This document shows, piece after piece, positions 1 through 8,507 of a DNA stretch of 64,000 nt. The first letter of the stretch is position 1; every line of letters begins with the position of its first letter. Source of the DNA: UBA5614 sp963667535 (lineage in GTDB: Bacteria > Cloacimonadota > Cloacimonadia > Cloacimonadales > Cloacimonadaceae); assembly GCA_963667535.2 (NCBI GenBank), contig CAXXDU010000002.1, positions 1,922,001 to 1,986,000 of the forward strand, read 5' to 3'. The notes below the pieces were generated by a model. The model saw only the letters and a list, made by a program, of their open reading frames with translations. It was not told where the DNA came from and ran no database searches. The position numbers and the translations under genes were made by a program.

Positions 1-1922
1 TCAGAACGAGCATAATTCCAAAGCCTTACCTCGTCAAGGCAACCCTGAAAAACCTGCACCCCGGTGGGGTCTGTTCCCAATGTAATGCTATTTGCGGCAT
101 TTGCAGCGACTTGTCCGGAAGGAATCTGCATCCAGATTATCGGAGCAGGAATTCCATTTATGTATGCAACAGCTTCACCTGTCGTAGCATTGTAAGTAAC
201 TGCGAGGTTCTGCCAGACATCCAACCTTATGGTATTAATGCCTGTAACACCCTGGCAAAGAACAGTCCCTTCATTCTGAATGCTGATAGACATACAGGAA
301 TCTACTACATCAAATTCTTTGATTCCGAGTTTGATAACGCCTTTGTCAAATATTGTAGCGCCGTTAGCCGGATTTTGACCCCAGGTATTTGGCTTGATCC
401 AGGCTTCCACAGTGAATCCGGAACTGAGTTCGAGGTCTGGTGTTGCCAATATATTTGCAGAGGAAGTGATTTCATTAAATGAAACAGAACTATCTCCATT
501 GAATATATGAACGGCACCGGGAAACACTAATACTGTATCAGCAGCGGGATTGACAATATGCATCGCTACATCATAAACTCCCATATTTGGGTATATGAAA
601 GAAGCTGAATCTCCTGTCGCATCGAAAATGCCATCATTCTGAAAATCCCATTCTACTAGACTAACGACCGGGTAGGCAAGCGTATGATTATGAAAACCCA
701 CGCGTAAAGATGGCTGTCCTGTTGAAGGTTCAATGGCAATATCCGGGAGTAAGTATGAATTGCTGACTTTTCGCAGGGTTGCATGTCTGATACCATTTGC
801 ATCATAAGCATATCCTGCCAGCAGATAATTACCATCAGGTGTGCGTTTCACATCAAGACAGTTATTGGAGCCATCGGAGTCGAATGTGGTAAACCACCTT
901 TGGTTTCCTTGTGCATCTAACCTGAGAATGAATCCATGCCCCCGTCTGTCATTCAGAGAACGAGTAGACCCGCACAGGATAACTTCGTTCGAATCAGTAG
1001 AGGGTACAACCTTGTAACCAATATCATAAAACCCTAGTAACTCTCTATTAGTTCGCCAAAGCAGATTCAGGTTTGCATCGGTATGAACGACTGCTATATC
1101 CATTCTCTCTCCGTTTTCCAAAGAACAACAGCCAGTGGCAGTCAAAGAGCCATCTTCATGCAGGCAGATTGAATATCCGGCATCATAGTCTACCGCGCCG
1201 GAACCCAGAACCCAGAATGCTGATTCATTGAGTACGTTGCCACTATTATCTAGCTTCAGGATTAGTAAGTCGCTGTTCCGCACTGATAGTGATGCTGAAG
1301 TAGCGCCTACCAGATATAAGTGTCCGCTTCCATCTGCAATAATCTGTTTGCCTTCGTCATTTCCCTCATAACCATATTGCCTGAACCAAAGGGAGTCTCC
1401 GTTTGCATTGACTTTCCACAAGCCAATATCACGAAATGTTTCATTCTGGGATGTAACTGAACCTGCGATGTAATATCCGCCATCACCTGAAGTAATAATC
1501 GAATTGGGTATTTCCTCTCCAGCTCCGCCAATCAGTCTCTGACTCACTAAATTTCCAAACAGATTCCAGGTGGCAAACCAAAGTTGATATCCATTGTCAG
1601 ATGTCATTTTACGCCCGATAGTGACAAAGCCTGAGCCATTTGGCTTTGAGATGATTTCTGAGATGGAATTGTAAGCATCGTCTGTATTCAAATAATTAAA
1701 CCAGCTCTGACCACTAGGGTGATAACCGGAAATTAAACTACGTTTTAAACCGGGAGTTTGTCCTTCATAGGTTCCGGCACAAAGAATATTTCCCATGGGT
1801 AAAATGCAGGTGGATGTATAGTCAGAAACCGGAGCAGTATTTTCCATACTCCAGACAGTATCGAATTCAGCATGTAACGAAACAATCGTTAAAACGAAAA
1901 GTGATAACATTAAAATCTTCAT
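1..1922 (-). CDS. Large secreted protein with PKD and LamG-like domains (C-terminus beyond window)
   Basis: An open frame of 640 codons reads from ATG at 1922 off the left edge with no stop. The start has a strong Shine-Dalgarno (AGGAGG at about 1928-1935) and overlaps the stop of the upstream gene as ATGA. Residues 1-18 form a signal peptide (MKILMLSLFVLTIVSLHA). Residues about 20-370 hold repeated blades of the type GGYYIAGS...DIGLWKVNANGDSLW, as in beta-propeller proteins. Residues about 396-470 resemble a PKD domain (EWDFQNDG...YPNMGVYDV). Residues about 490 to the edge are a LamG/concanavalin-like domain (GFTVEAWIKP ... GCLDEVRLWNYARS). By family such proteins are exported and bind or display at the cell surface; a T9SS-type tail is expected outside the window. 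Function is otherwise unknown. Confidence 0.85.
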   Translation of the reverse strand, partial: MKILMLSLFVLTIVSLHAEFDTVWSMENTAPVSDYTSTCILPMGNILCAGTYEGQTPGLKRSLISGYHPSGQSWFNYLNTDDAYNSISEIISKPNGSGFVTIGRKMTSDNGYQLWFATWNLFGNLVSQRLIGGAGEEIPNSIITSGDGGYYIAGSVTSQNETFRDIGLWKVNANGDSLWFRQYGYEGNDEGKQIIADGSGHLYLVGATSASLSVRNSDLLILKLDNSGNVLNESAFWVLGSGAVDYDAGYSICLHEDGSLTATGCCSLENGERMDIAVVHTDANLNLLWRTNRELLGFYDIGYKVVPSTDSNEVILCGSTRSLNDRRGHGFILRLDAQGNQRWFTTFDSDGSNNCLDVKRTPDGNYLLAGYAYDANGIRHATLRKVSNSYLLPDIAIEPSTGQPSLRVGFHNHTLAYPVVSLVEWDFQNDGIFDATGDSASFIYPNMGVYDVAMHIVNPAADTVLVFPGAVHIFNGDSSVSFNEITSSANILATPDLELSSGFTVEAWIKPNTWGQNPANGATIFDKGVIKLGIKEFDVVDSCMSISIQNEGTVLCQGVTGINTIRLDVWQNLAVTYNATTGEAVAYINGIPAPIIWMQIPSGQVAANAANSITLGTDPTGVQVFQGCLDEVRLWNYARS

Positions 1923-2542
1923 CTGTTCCTCCTATCCTGAAGACCTACGAGGGCATTCCCGATGGCATCATTATTCATTTCCCAAAGTAATTGACCTCTG
2001 GTTGTTGTTACAATATTACTGTCAATAATGGGGGGAAGGTTGTATCCGAGGTAGATTGCTCCTGCAGCCTGATATTCAGCAGCAAACACATTATTAGTAC
2101 CAGGCCTGCCCTGTACCCTTACTCCTTCTATGATATCTGCCGCTGCCAATACCCGCAGACCTGCACAGGTGCTCCAGATAACTTTATCTGCCTGATCGGC
2201 TTGACGGATTAAGGCAAGAGCTTGAGGTGATGCAATCAAGTCACCATAGGGATTACCCTGCCACCAACGGCAGGGCCAGATGACGATTGCATCATAAGGT
2301 TCAATATCGGGAATGTTTTGAATTAATTCGTCCATCTGCAGTGTAGGCAGGTCTGCTGAACAGGGAGTGACTGTTTGCGTTACTCCGGCAAGAGTTACTT
2401 GCCATCCATTACGTTCATACATTTCAAGATTGAGCATGGAATTGGCACCAAAGGTGTTGGGAACGAAAACAAGAATGTGAAAAGGTTCAGCGTTGAGTGC
2501 TAAGCAAAACAGCACAAGCGCAATTAACGTAATATATTTCAT
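1919..2542 (-). CDS. Exported DJ-1/PfpI-family protein
   Basis: A 207-residue protein with an N-terminal signal peptide (residues 1-18, ending LALNA) followed by a DJ-1/PfpI fold. The nucleophile-elbow cysteine is C126 in WSTCAGLRVLAAADIIEG, matching the CAG-x-L context of this superfamily, and an acidic residue lies in the FGANSMLNLEMYE segment. A longer frame starts at 2590, but ATG at 2542 has GGAGGT just upstream and begins the hydrophobic leader, so it is preferred. The stop overlaps the start of the downstream secreted LamG protein by 4 bp, so the two are probably translated together. Most DJ-1-family proteins are cytoplasmic, so export is unusual. Substrate and reaction (protease, glyoxalase or chaperone) cannot be told from sequence. 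Confidence 0.8.
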   Translation of the reverse strand: MKYITLIALVLFCLALNAEPFHILVFVPNTFGANSMLNLEMYERNGWQVTLAGVTQTVTPCSADLPTLQMDELIQNIPDIEPYDAIVIWPCRWWQGNPYGDLIASPQALALIRQADQADKVIWSTCAGLRVLAAADIIEGVRVQGRPGTNNVFAAEYQAAGAIYLGYNLPPIIDSNIVTTTRGQLLWEMNNDAIGNALVGLQDRRNR

Positions 2543-2587
2543 GATACCTCCAGTATAGTTACTAAAGTAATATTGGGTTACACATGT

Positions 2588-2616
2588 CACCTATAATCAG
2601 GATTTGATTCTGTCAA
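2588..2616 (-). promoter_or_regulatory. Candidate sigma70 promoter for the DJ-1/LamG pair
   Basis: On the minus strand TTGACA (2616-2611), a 17-nt spacer and TAGGTG (2593-2588). It predicts a leader of about 40 nt to the ATG at 2542. The -35 box is perfect, the -10 weak. Confidence 0.4.
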
Positions 2617-2735
2617 GAAAAAGATTGAGTTTCATGCGTATCTATTCAACAAAACACAAGTTGACAATTACGAAATTGAAAAAGTCAACAAATTTGCGCA
2701 ACGTGTTATATCGAAAGTTGCTGTGAATGTTTGGC

Positions 2736-2764
2736 TTGCAATAACGAGCATTCTTGTATATACT
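2736..2764 (+). promoter_or_regulatory. Sigma70-type promoter for the MORN gene
   Basis: TTGCAA (2736-2741), 17 nt, TATACT (2759-2764). The predicted start of transcription, about 2771, lies downstream of the 2731 ATG of the longer frame and so supports translation from 2800. Confidence 0.55.
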
Positions 2765-2799
2765 ATAAGTATAACAATTCTTTACTTAAGGAAAACGAA

Positions 2800-3939
2800 A
2801 TGAAAGCAAAGCAACTATTCTTATTCTTACTATTGATGTTTGTACTGAATCTACTATTATTTGCGCAAACGATACCAAAGTCGCCGAATAAATCGGATAT
2901 TCTCGGTACAAGAATCGGGAAATGGACAGTTTTATGTAATAATGACCGGGAATATGTAAAGGATATTAAACAAGCTACTTTCTACAGAATTATCAGTTAC
3001 AAAGCCGGAAAACCCAAGGGAGCCGTAAAAACTTACTACTTTTCGGGAAAACTGCATGATACGTGTAAACTAATATCAGATAATCCGGATATCCGTACCG
3101 GTAAACTATCAGCTTTTTACGAAAATGGCAACAAATGGAAATCCGGCAATTACAAAAACGGTAGAGCAGAAGGAAAATGGGCTTTCTGGTTTGAAAATGG
3201 AAAGAAGAGTTCTGAAGGTAAATACAAGAATAATCAGAAGGTCGGATTATGGAAAGAATGGTATGAAGACGGAAAATATGCTATCATGAAGTATGAGGAT
3301 GGAAAATTAAACGGCAAATGGATTCAGTATTTCAAAGAAGGCACTATTAACTTAGCTGGTGAGTACAAAAACAATAAAAAAGACGGTCAATGGATGGAAG
3401 TTGATGCAATAGGAAGCTGGCAGGAAGGACCATATCAAAACGACAAGAAAGATGGGGAATGGACTCAATGGTACAAAAAGGGCGAGAAGCACGCTGAAGG
3501 TAAATTCAATAACGGAGAAAAGACAGGATTCTGGAAAGAATGGTATCCTGATGGACGCGGTGAAGGTGAATACAAAAACGATAAAGAAGACGGGAAATGG
3601 ACATATTGGTACCTGGATGATAAAAAGAGCGAAGAAGGCGAATATAAAAATGGTGCTAAAACCGGAGTATGGAAAAAGTGGTTTCCGGATGGAAGTTGGC
3701 AGGAAGGGAAGTATCTTAATCAGAAAGAAGACGGCAAATGGACAGGTTGGTTTGCAAACGGGAAAAAGAACACAGAAGGTGAATATATAAACGGGAGTAA
3801 GACTGGTTTATGGATAGAATGGTATGCCGACGGTATCAGAACTGAATCTAAATTTGAAAACGGAAAGCTAACCGGCACTGTATACAATTATGATGCAGAA
3901 GGCAATCTTTTGGAAAGTGTGAAAATCAAATTGCGATAG
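2800..3939 (+). CDS. Secreted MORN-repeat protein (YwqK-like)
   Basis: A 379-residue protein with a signal peptide (residues 1-23, LLMFVLNLLLFAQT) followed by about eleven MORN_2 repeats of 22-23 residues, each of the form G-K-W-x-x-W-[FY]-x-[ND]-G-K-x-x-x-E-G-x-[YF]-K-N-x-x-K-x-G. The repeats fill almost the whole mature protein. In databases this repeat is often labelled antitoxin YwqK, but no toxin gene lies beside it, and the family is better read as an extended beta-hairpin surface or periplasmic protein. The start at 2800 is chosen because the leader peptide begins there and the predicted promoter lies just upstream; an ATG at 2731 would add 23 non-hydrophobic residues. Confidence 0.8.
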   Translation: MKAKQLFLFLLLMFVLNLLLFAQTIPKSPNKSDILGTRIGKWTVLCNNDREYVKDIKQATFYRIISYKAGKPKGAVKTYYFSGKLHDTCKLISDNPDIRTGKLSAFYENGNKWKSGNYKNGRAEGKWAFWFENGKKSSEGKYKNNQKVGLWKEWYEDGKYAIMKYEDGKLNGKWIQYFKEGTINLAGEYKNNKKDGQWMEVDAIGSWQEGPYQNDKKDGEWTQWYKKGEKHAEGKFNNGEKTGFWKEWYPDGRGEGEYKNDKEDGKWTYWYLDDKKSEEGEYKNGAKTGVWKKWFPDGSWQEGKYLNQKEDGKWTGWFANGKKNTEGEYINGSKTGLWIEWYADGIRTESKFENGKLTGTVYNYDAEGNLLESVKIKLR

Positions 3940-4212
3940 AATAAGTAAACGACCATATGTTTAAACAAATCGCAGTGTTGAATTGAAGGAATATTGTTCT
4001 AGTCATTACCATATTTCAGAGATACCAGTAAGATTTCCTGAATAATGGAAAAAAATGCAGATGATATAATCGGCAGTTTTTCGCATTAATCAACTCTAAT
4101 TGTTCATGGATTTGTCGGATTTCCTAAGCAAAAATACAAACTCGTCAATCAAGTCCACGCAACTTTTCCTGATAGTCACACTAATCTGCTGCTACAAAAC
4201 ATACAAATTCTC

Positions 4213-4241
4213 TTGACTAAAATGCGGGTTTTAAAATTAAT
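4213..4241 (+). promoter_or_regulatory. Candidate promoter of the rpsP operon
   Basis: TTGACT (4213-4218), 17 nt, ATTAAT (4236-4241), 40 nt before rpsP. The rest of the 341-nt gap 3940-4280 shows no reading frame, hairpin or repeat that I can support. Confidence 0.35.
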
Positions 4242-4280
4242 GCTATTAATTGATAAATGTAATTATTCTAAGGAGTTGAA

Positions 4281-4589
4281 ATGGTAAAACTGAGATTGAG
4301 ACGTATGGGTTCTAACGATGCGCCTTTTTATCGTATAGTAGCCGTTGATTCACGCAAGAAGCGTGATGGACAATATATTGAGTGCATTGGTTGGTATGAT
4401 CCCAAGCCTAATCCGTTAAAACTTACTGTTGATAAAGATTTGGCAATAAAGTGGCTGAGCGTCGGTGCTCAACCCAGCGATACAGTTCGCAGCTTGCTTC
4501 GCAAAGCAGGTGTATTGCAAATCTGGCATGAACAAAAAGTAACACAAAAGAAAACTACTGAACCGGAAATGAAAGAAAACGAGGTATAA
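4281..4589 (+). CDS. rpsP: 30S ribosomal protein S16
   Basis: 102 residues beginning MVKLRLRRMGSNDAPFYRIVAVDS, the diagnostic S16 N-terminus, and continuing with the family's GQYIECIGWYDPK and LAIKWLSVGAQPSDTV segments. The tail after residue 80 is lysine-rich and variable, as usual. It binds 16S rRNA in the 30S body and aids assembly. SD AGGAG lies at 4271-4275. First gene of the run rpsP-khpA-rimM-trmD-SPOUT-rplS, the common bacterial order. Confidence 0.97.
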   Translation: MVKLRLRRMGSNDAPFYRIVAVDSRKKRDGQYIECIGWYDPKPNPLKLTVDKDLAIKWLSVGAQPSDTVRSLLRKAGVLQIWHEQKVTQKKTTEPEMKENEV

Positions 4590-4590
4590 C

Positions 4591-4821
4591 ATGAAGGAAC
4601 TTATTGAATTTATCGTGAAAGCTCTTGTTGATGACCCGAGTGAAGTAAATATCACAGAAATCACAGGCGATAAGATTACTCTTTATGAACTTCGCGTAGC
4701 TAAAACCGATATCGGCAAAGTTATCGGTAAACGCGGCCGTACTGCCAGTTCCATCCGTACTATTATTAATGCTGTAAGCACAAAGCAAGGAAAAAGGGCA
4801 GAGCTCGAAATTATCGAGTAA
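4591..4821 (+). CDS. khpA: KH-domain RNA-binding protein KhpA (YlqC)
   Basis: 76 residues forming a single KH domain with the GxxG loop IGKRGRTA (residues about 48-55) after the VAKTDIGKVIGKRG strand-loop. Proteins of this size between rpsP and rimM are the KhpA family, a small RNA chaperone that pairs with KhpB in Gram-positives; its partner is not in this window. It starts 1 bp after rpsP stops and ends immediately before rimM, so it is co-transcribed with ribosome genes. Confidence 0.9.
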   Translation: MKELIEFIVKALVDDPSEVNITEITGDKITLYELRVAKTDIGKVIGKRGRTASSIRTIINAVSTKQGKRAELEIIE

Positions 4822-5349
4822 ATGGAAGTATCTGATCTGGTCGGAATCGGCAGGCTTGGCAGACTGGAACCCGATGGCTTTTACCACGTTCAATTCAGCC
4901 AACCATACAAGACTATTCTAAACCAGCTTCAGGAATGTTTTTTGATCTTTTCCAGCCATAGAGTGTTTTTTGTAACAGTTGTAGAGACAAAGACTGTAAA
5001 CAAACGAGACTATCTTCGTTTTAAAGAGGATGGTATTGCCGAAGAGTGCAGAACAACAGCGAAAGTGATTGTTGCCCTGGCAGAAGAGGATTTGGAAGAA
5101 TTTGAAGATGAAGACGATGTCAAAAGTCTCTTTGGATTTAAGATTCATTTCCAGGACGCCATAATCGGAACCATAGCAGATGCTATGATTAATCCGCTGC
5201 AATCAGTTTTGATTATTGCTCTGGAAGATGGCAGGGAACTACTTGTTCCCAATGTGGAGCATTATGTCTATTCCATTGACAGACAAAACAAAATAGTTTT
5301 TATGCAAAACATAGAATTGCTGCTAGAAGTATGCATATCGAAGTCCTGA
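4822..5349 (+). CDS. rimM: Ribosome maturation factor RimM
   Basis: 175 residues. The N-terminal part (VGIGRLGRLEPDGFYHVQF) is the RimM beta-barrel, and the C-terminal PRC-like barrel ends with the family motif LLVPNVEHYVYSIDRQNKIVFM. It binds S19 and helps mature the 30S head. The ATG follows directly on the khpA stop codon and the 3' end overlaps trmD by 19 bp, implying coupled translation. The N-terminal barrel is more divergent than usual, so identification leans on both context and the C-terminal motif. Confidence 0.88.
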   Translation: MEVSDLVGIGRLGRLEPDGFYHVQFSQPYKTILNQLQECFLIFSSHRVFFVTVVETKTVNKRDYLRFKEDGIAEECRTTAKVIVALAEEDLEEFEDEDDVKSLFGFKIHFQDAIIGTIADAMINPLQSVLIIALEDGRELLVPNVEHYVYSIDRQNKIVFMQNIELLLEVCISKS

Positions 5350-6005
5350 CGCTATTTCCCGGAATGTTTAAAGGCTTTCTCAAAGAAAGTATGATTGCCA
5401 AAGCGATAAAGCTGGAGCAATTAAAAGTAAAGTTTAGAGACTTTCGTAAGTACTCCGGTAATAAGCATAATCAGGTGGATGATTATCCTTATGGTGGTGG
5501 AGCGGGAATGGTAGTTAAACCTGAACCTCTTTACAAAGCAATCAGCCTTGCTAAAAAGAAGTCTGATGCTCCTGTAATCTATTTCACCCCTCAGGGTAGA
5601 GTTCTTACTCAGGATATTCTGATTGAATACTCAAAGTTTGAGCATATCATTCTTGTTTGCGGACATTATAAAGAGATTGACCAACGGGTACGGGATTTAT
5701 CGGTTACTGATGAGATTTCAGTTGGAGATTATGTACTCTCCGGTGGGGAAATACCTGCTATGATATTTATAGATGGAATGAGCAGGCTTCTGCCCGGAGT
5801 TCTGAATGATATTGAATCTGCCGAAACTGATTCTTTCTGCGACGGACTACTTGGGTATCCTTGTTATACAAGACCCCCTGAGTTTATGGGGATGAAAGTA
5901 CCTGAAGTATTACTCAACGGCAATCATAAGCTGATAAAAAGATGGCGTCAAGAGCAATCTTTGCTTTTAACACAAAAACGTCGTCCGGACTTATTAAAGA
6001 AATGA
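5331..6005 (+). CDS. trmD: tRNA (guanine-N1-)-methyltransferase TrmD
   Basis: 224 residues with the SPOUT knot signature SVGDYVLSGGEIPAMIFIDGMSRLLPGVL and the substrate-binding YPYGGGAGMVVKPEPLY segment. It methylates G37 of tRNAs with SAM to prevent frameshifting. YTRPPEFMGMKVPEVLLNGNH is the usual inter-domain region. The family is typically 240-260 residues; here the C-terminal domain is short, ending RRPDLLKK. It overlaps rimM upstream (19 bp) and the next SPOUT gene downstream by ATGA. Confidence 0.96.
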   Translation: MHIEVLTLFPGMFKGFLKESMIAKAIKLEQLKVKFRDFRKYSGNKHNQVDDYPYGGGAGMVVKPEPLYKAISLAKKKSDAPVIYFTPQGRVLTQDILIEYSKFEHIILVCGHYKEIDQRVRDLSVTDEISVGDYVLSGGEIPAMIFIDGMSRLLPGVLNDIESAETDSFCDGLLGYPCYTRPPEFMGMKVPEVLLNGNHKLIKRWRQEQSLLLTQKRRPDLLKK

Positions 6006-6562
6006 GTTCTTTGTATCTTGGGTTGGTGCATTACCCTGTTCTGAACAAGCATAACGAAATAGTGCAGACATCTGTTACAAATCTTGACATCCATGATATC
6101 GCTCGCAGTGCTTCGACCTTTGGATTTAAAAGATATTTTATTATTACTCCTGATCCAAGTCAGCATGAATATATTAAGAAGGTAGTCAGTTTCTGGCAAT
6201 CAGATATTGGTATGACTTACAATCAGGATAGAAGCAGGGCTTTATCACTAATAACAACAATTGACTCGATTGAATCGAGCATAAGCATGATTACAACGCA
6301 GGAAGCTATGCAGCCAATTGTAATAACAACAACCGCACGGAATATGAACAAACAGATTTCCTTTATGGAAGTCTCAAATCTTAGCCAAAAAAACCAACCT
6401 GTGCTACTCTTATTCGGCACAGGACATGGTCTTACCGAATCAGTTCATAACGGTGCAGACTTTATCCTTCATCCAATTGAAGGAACGGGTGATTACAATC
6501 ACTTGTCAGTCCGCAGTGCCGTGGCGATAGTTTTAGACCGCATAACTTCTCGCTGTATATAA
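6002..6562 (+). CDS. TM1570-type SPOUT RNA methyltransferase
   Basis: 186 residues from ATG at 6002, which overlaps the trmD stop as ATGA; the longer frame from 5942 lies inside trmD and is not preferred. The sequence opens SSLYLGLVHYPVLNKHNEIVQTSVTNLDIHDIARSA and closes with a SAM-binding knot (LLFGTGHGL ... DFILHPIEGTGDYNHLSVRSAVAIVLDRI), which matches the small SAM-dependent RNA methyltransferase family known from Thermotoga and Aquifex, where it also adjoins or fuses with trmD. The target RNA position is unknown to me. Position in the operon suggests tRNA or rRNA. Confidence 0.82.
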   Translation: MSSLYLGLVHYPVLNKHNEIVQTSVTNLDIHDIARSASTFGFKRYFIITPDPSQHEYIKKVVSFWQSDIGMTYNQDRSRALSLITTIDSIESSISMITTQEAMQPIVITTTARNMNKQISFMEVSNLSQKNQPVLLLFGTGHGLTESVHNGADFILHPIEGTGDYNHLSVRSAVAIVLDRITSRCI

Positions 6563-6574
6563 AGGGAGGAACCA

Positions 6575-6928
6575 ATGGATATTCTGCAGCAAATAGGCAG
6601 AGAACAATTAAGAACCGATTATCCCGAGTTTAAAGTCGGGGATACGGTGAAAGTCCACTATAAAATCAAGGAAGGCGCAAAAGAACGCATACAAGTATTC
6701 CAGGGTCTCGTTATACAAAAACGCGGAGCCGGAATATCAAAAACCTTTACCGTTAGAAAAGTATCAAACGGTGTTGGTGTTGAGCGTATATTTCCGCATC
6801 ATTCTCCTATGATTGATAAACTTGAAGTCGTTCGCTTTGGCCACGTGCGCCGCGCTAAGCTATTTTATCTACGCGCTGCAAAAGGTAAAGCCGGAAGAAT
6901 CAAAGAACGCAAAAGACCTATGGTCTGA
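6575..6928 (+). CDS. rplS: 50S ribosomal protein L19
   Basis: 117 residues with the L19 signature DTVKVHYKIKEGAKERIQVFQGLVI and RKVSNGVGVERIFPHHSP, ending GRIKERKRP. L19 sits at the 30S-50S interface. SD GGGAGG at about 6564-6569. Last gene of the ribosomal run, followed by a strong terminator. Confidence 0.97.
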   Translation: MDILQQIGREQLRTDYPEFKVGDTVKVHYKIKEGAKERIQVFQGLVIQKRGAGISKTFTVRKVSNGVGVERIFPHHSPMIDKLEVVRFGHVRRAKLFYLRAAKGKAGRIKERKRPMV

Positions 6929-6933
6929 TTTTT

Positions 6934-6960
6934 GGGAGCGTAAAAGCTCCCTTTTTTTTT
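6934..6960 (+). terminator. Rho-independent terminator after rplS
   Basis: Stem GGGAGC/GCTCCC with a 6-nt loop followed directly by nine T residues. The next gene starts only 10 nt later, so its transcription depends on read-through or a promoter inside rplS. Confidence 0.85.
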
Positions 6961-6970
6961 GGAGTAATAT

Positions 6971-7441
6971 ATGTATGCCTTTTATCGACATGAACCAATA
7001 TTTCTTGTAATTGAACATGATGGCACTGAAATCAATATGATTAAATTCATAACTGAAGAAAAATACTGGCAGCACCAAGCACTTGAATTAATAGATAGAT
7101 ACACTAATCGTATTAAACAAGTACTTGATGAGTATTTTGCCGGAACCGGAAAGAGTTTTGATTTACCCTACAAGCTGGAAGGAACAGAATTTGAATTACA
7201 GGTTTGGGCAAAAACACAAGAAATCCCATTTGGTCAGACAGCTTCGTATTCTGACATTGCCAAAGCAATAGGAAATCCAGAAGCTTCCAGAGCAGTTGGT
7301 ACAGCTTTGGGTAAAAATCATATACCGCTATTAATTCCATGTCATAGAATCATTGGCAGTGATGGTGAACTGCATGGCTTTGCCGGTGGTTTGGAAATCA
7401 AGAAGTGGTTGCTTGACCACGAAACAAGATTCAAGGGATAA
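6971..7441 (+). CDS. ogt: Methylated-DNA-protein cysteine methyltransferase
   Basis: 156 residues with the alkyl-acceptor motif IPCHRIIGSDG (acceptor Cys124) and the helix-turn-helix region FELQVWAKTQEIPFGQTASYSDIAKAIG at about 74-101. SRAVGTALGKNHIPLLIPCHR is the conserved active-site lead-in. It moves methyl groups from O6-methylguanine onto itself, a suicide repair reaction. An Ada-type DNA-binding domain is absent, so it is Ogt-like. SD GGAG at 6960-6963. Confidence 0.93.
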   Translation: MYAFYRHEPIFLVIEHDGTEINMIKFITEEKYWQHQALELIDRYTNRIKQVLDEYFAGTGKSFDLPYKLEGTEFELQVWAKTQEIPFGQTASYSDIAKAIGNPEASRAVGTALGKNHIPLLIPCHRIIGSDGELHGFAGGLEIKKWLLDHETRFKG

Positions 7442-7443
7442 TA

Positions 7444-7821
7444 ATGATTGCAGGCATTGGTGTTGATATAATTGAAGTAGCCAGAATTAAAAGAGTATTA
7501 GAAAAGAATCCTGCCTTCAGATCGAAAGTATATACAGAGCAGGAGATAGCATATTGTGAATCGAAAGCAGATCCCGGATTATCATATGCTGTCCGATTTG
7601 CTGCCAAAGAAGCATTTATGAAGGCTCTGGGCACGGGTTGGAATCATGAGGTCAGTTGGTCAGAAATTGAAACAGTAATATGTTCCGGAGGTTCTCCTGA
7701 ACTAGTAATTTCAGGTAATACAAAAGTAGCACTTCAAAGCAGAAACATCACAAATTGTCATTTATCCTTATCTCACGAAAAAGAGTATTCAGTGGCTTGT
7801 GTCGTACTGGAGAAAAGTTGA
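7444..7821 (+). CDS. acpS: Holo-[acyl-carrier-protein] synthase
   Basis: 125 residues with both AcpS motifs: GIGVDIIEVARIKRVLEKNP at residues 4-23, and RFAAKEAFMKALGTG at about 51-65, which carries the magnesium-binding glutamate and catalytic lysine. It transfers 4'-phosphopantetheine from CoA to ACP. It begins 2 nt after ogt stops. Confidence 0.95.
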   Translation: MIAGIGVDIIEVARIKRVLEKNPAFRSKVYTEQEIAYCESKADPGLSYAVRFAAKEAFMKALGTGWNHEVSWSEIETVICSGGSPELVISGNTKVALQSRNITNCHLSLSHEKEYSVACVVLEKS

Positions 7822-7824
7822 CAC

Positions 7825-7853
7825 TTGACAACAAACAGTTGTTGTGCGATAAG
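7825..7853 (+). promoter_or_regulatory. Candidate promoter before adk
   Basis: TTGACA (7825-7830), 17 nt, GATAAG (7848-7853), 21 nt before the adk ATG. An inverted repeat ACAAC/GTTGT lies inside the spacer region at 7830-7844 and could be an operator. A second TTGACA sits at 7818-7823 without a good -10. Confidence 0.4.
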
Positions 7854-7873
7854 TAACACTTTATGAGGTTGGT

Positions 7874-8503
7874 ATGAAATGTTTTGCTTTTCTCGGCATC
7901 CAAGGTAGTGGTAAAGGTACTCAGGCTGTGCAGCTTAGCGCTGAGCTAAATTATCAGCATATTAATATTGGTGACCTTTTCCGGTACCATATTAAAAGCC
8001 AGACTCCAATCGGGACTAAAGTTCAGCAAATTATTCAAAGAGGCGAACTTGTTCCTGATGAAGTAGTTTTTGAATTAGTCGACAGTAGTACAGATGGTAA
8101 AGCTCTGGGTATTGTCTTCGACGGTTTTCCCAGAACAATAGCTCAGGCTGAATATCTGCTAAAGCACTATGAACTGAAGAGAGTATTTTATCTGGAATTA
8201 TCTGAAGCTCATGCGATAGACAGAATTTCTGCCAGGCGCGTCTGTCAGAATTGTCAGGTAAATTACAATCTGAACACACAACCACCCAAGGTTTCTGGTA
8301 TTTGTGACGAATGCGGGGGGAAACTGATAATCAGGCAAGATGATCAGCCGGAAGCGATACACAAGAGGTTTGAAGAGTTTTATGAGCAGACAATGCCGCT
8401 AAAAGAATTCTTCACCGAAAACAAACTGCTGTCCATAATAACTGGGGAACAATCAATTACGGAGATTTTCAAACAGATACAATCTGTAATCGCTTCATTA
8501 TAG
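7874..8503 (+). CDS. adk: Adenylate kinase with zinc-type LID
   Basis: 209 residues. P-loop GIQGSGKGTQ at residues 8-17, NMP-binding FDGFPRTIAQAEYL, and a LID with four cysteines (RRVCQNC ... ICDEC), the zinc-finger form found in Gram-positives and many thermophiles rather than the zinc-free form of Proteobacteria. It interconverts ATP + AMP with 2 ADP. Own candidate promoter lies just upstream; trkH follows 4 nt after the stop. Confidence 0.95.
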   Translation: MKCFAFLGIQGSGKGTQAVQLSAELNYQHINIGDLFRYHIKSQTPIGTKVQQIIQRGELVPDEVVFELVDSSTDGKALGIVFDGFPRTIAQAEYLLKHYELKRVFYLELSEAHAIDRISARRVCQNCQVNYNLNTQPPKVSGICDECGGKLIIRQDDQPEAIHKRFEEFYEQTMPLKEFFTENKLLSIITGEQSITEIFKQIQSVIASL

Positions 8504-8507
8504 TAAA

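Noticed and set aside
2731..2799. Longer N-terminus for the MORN protein
   Set aside because: The added residues overlap the -10 promoter region and precede a good signal peptide with its own start at 2800.
2800..3939. Toxin-antitoxin module
   Set aside because: The MORN repeats carry the YwqK antitoxin label in databases, but the protein has a signal peptide and no toxin gene is adjacent.
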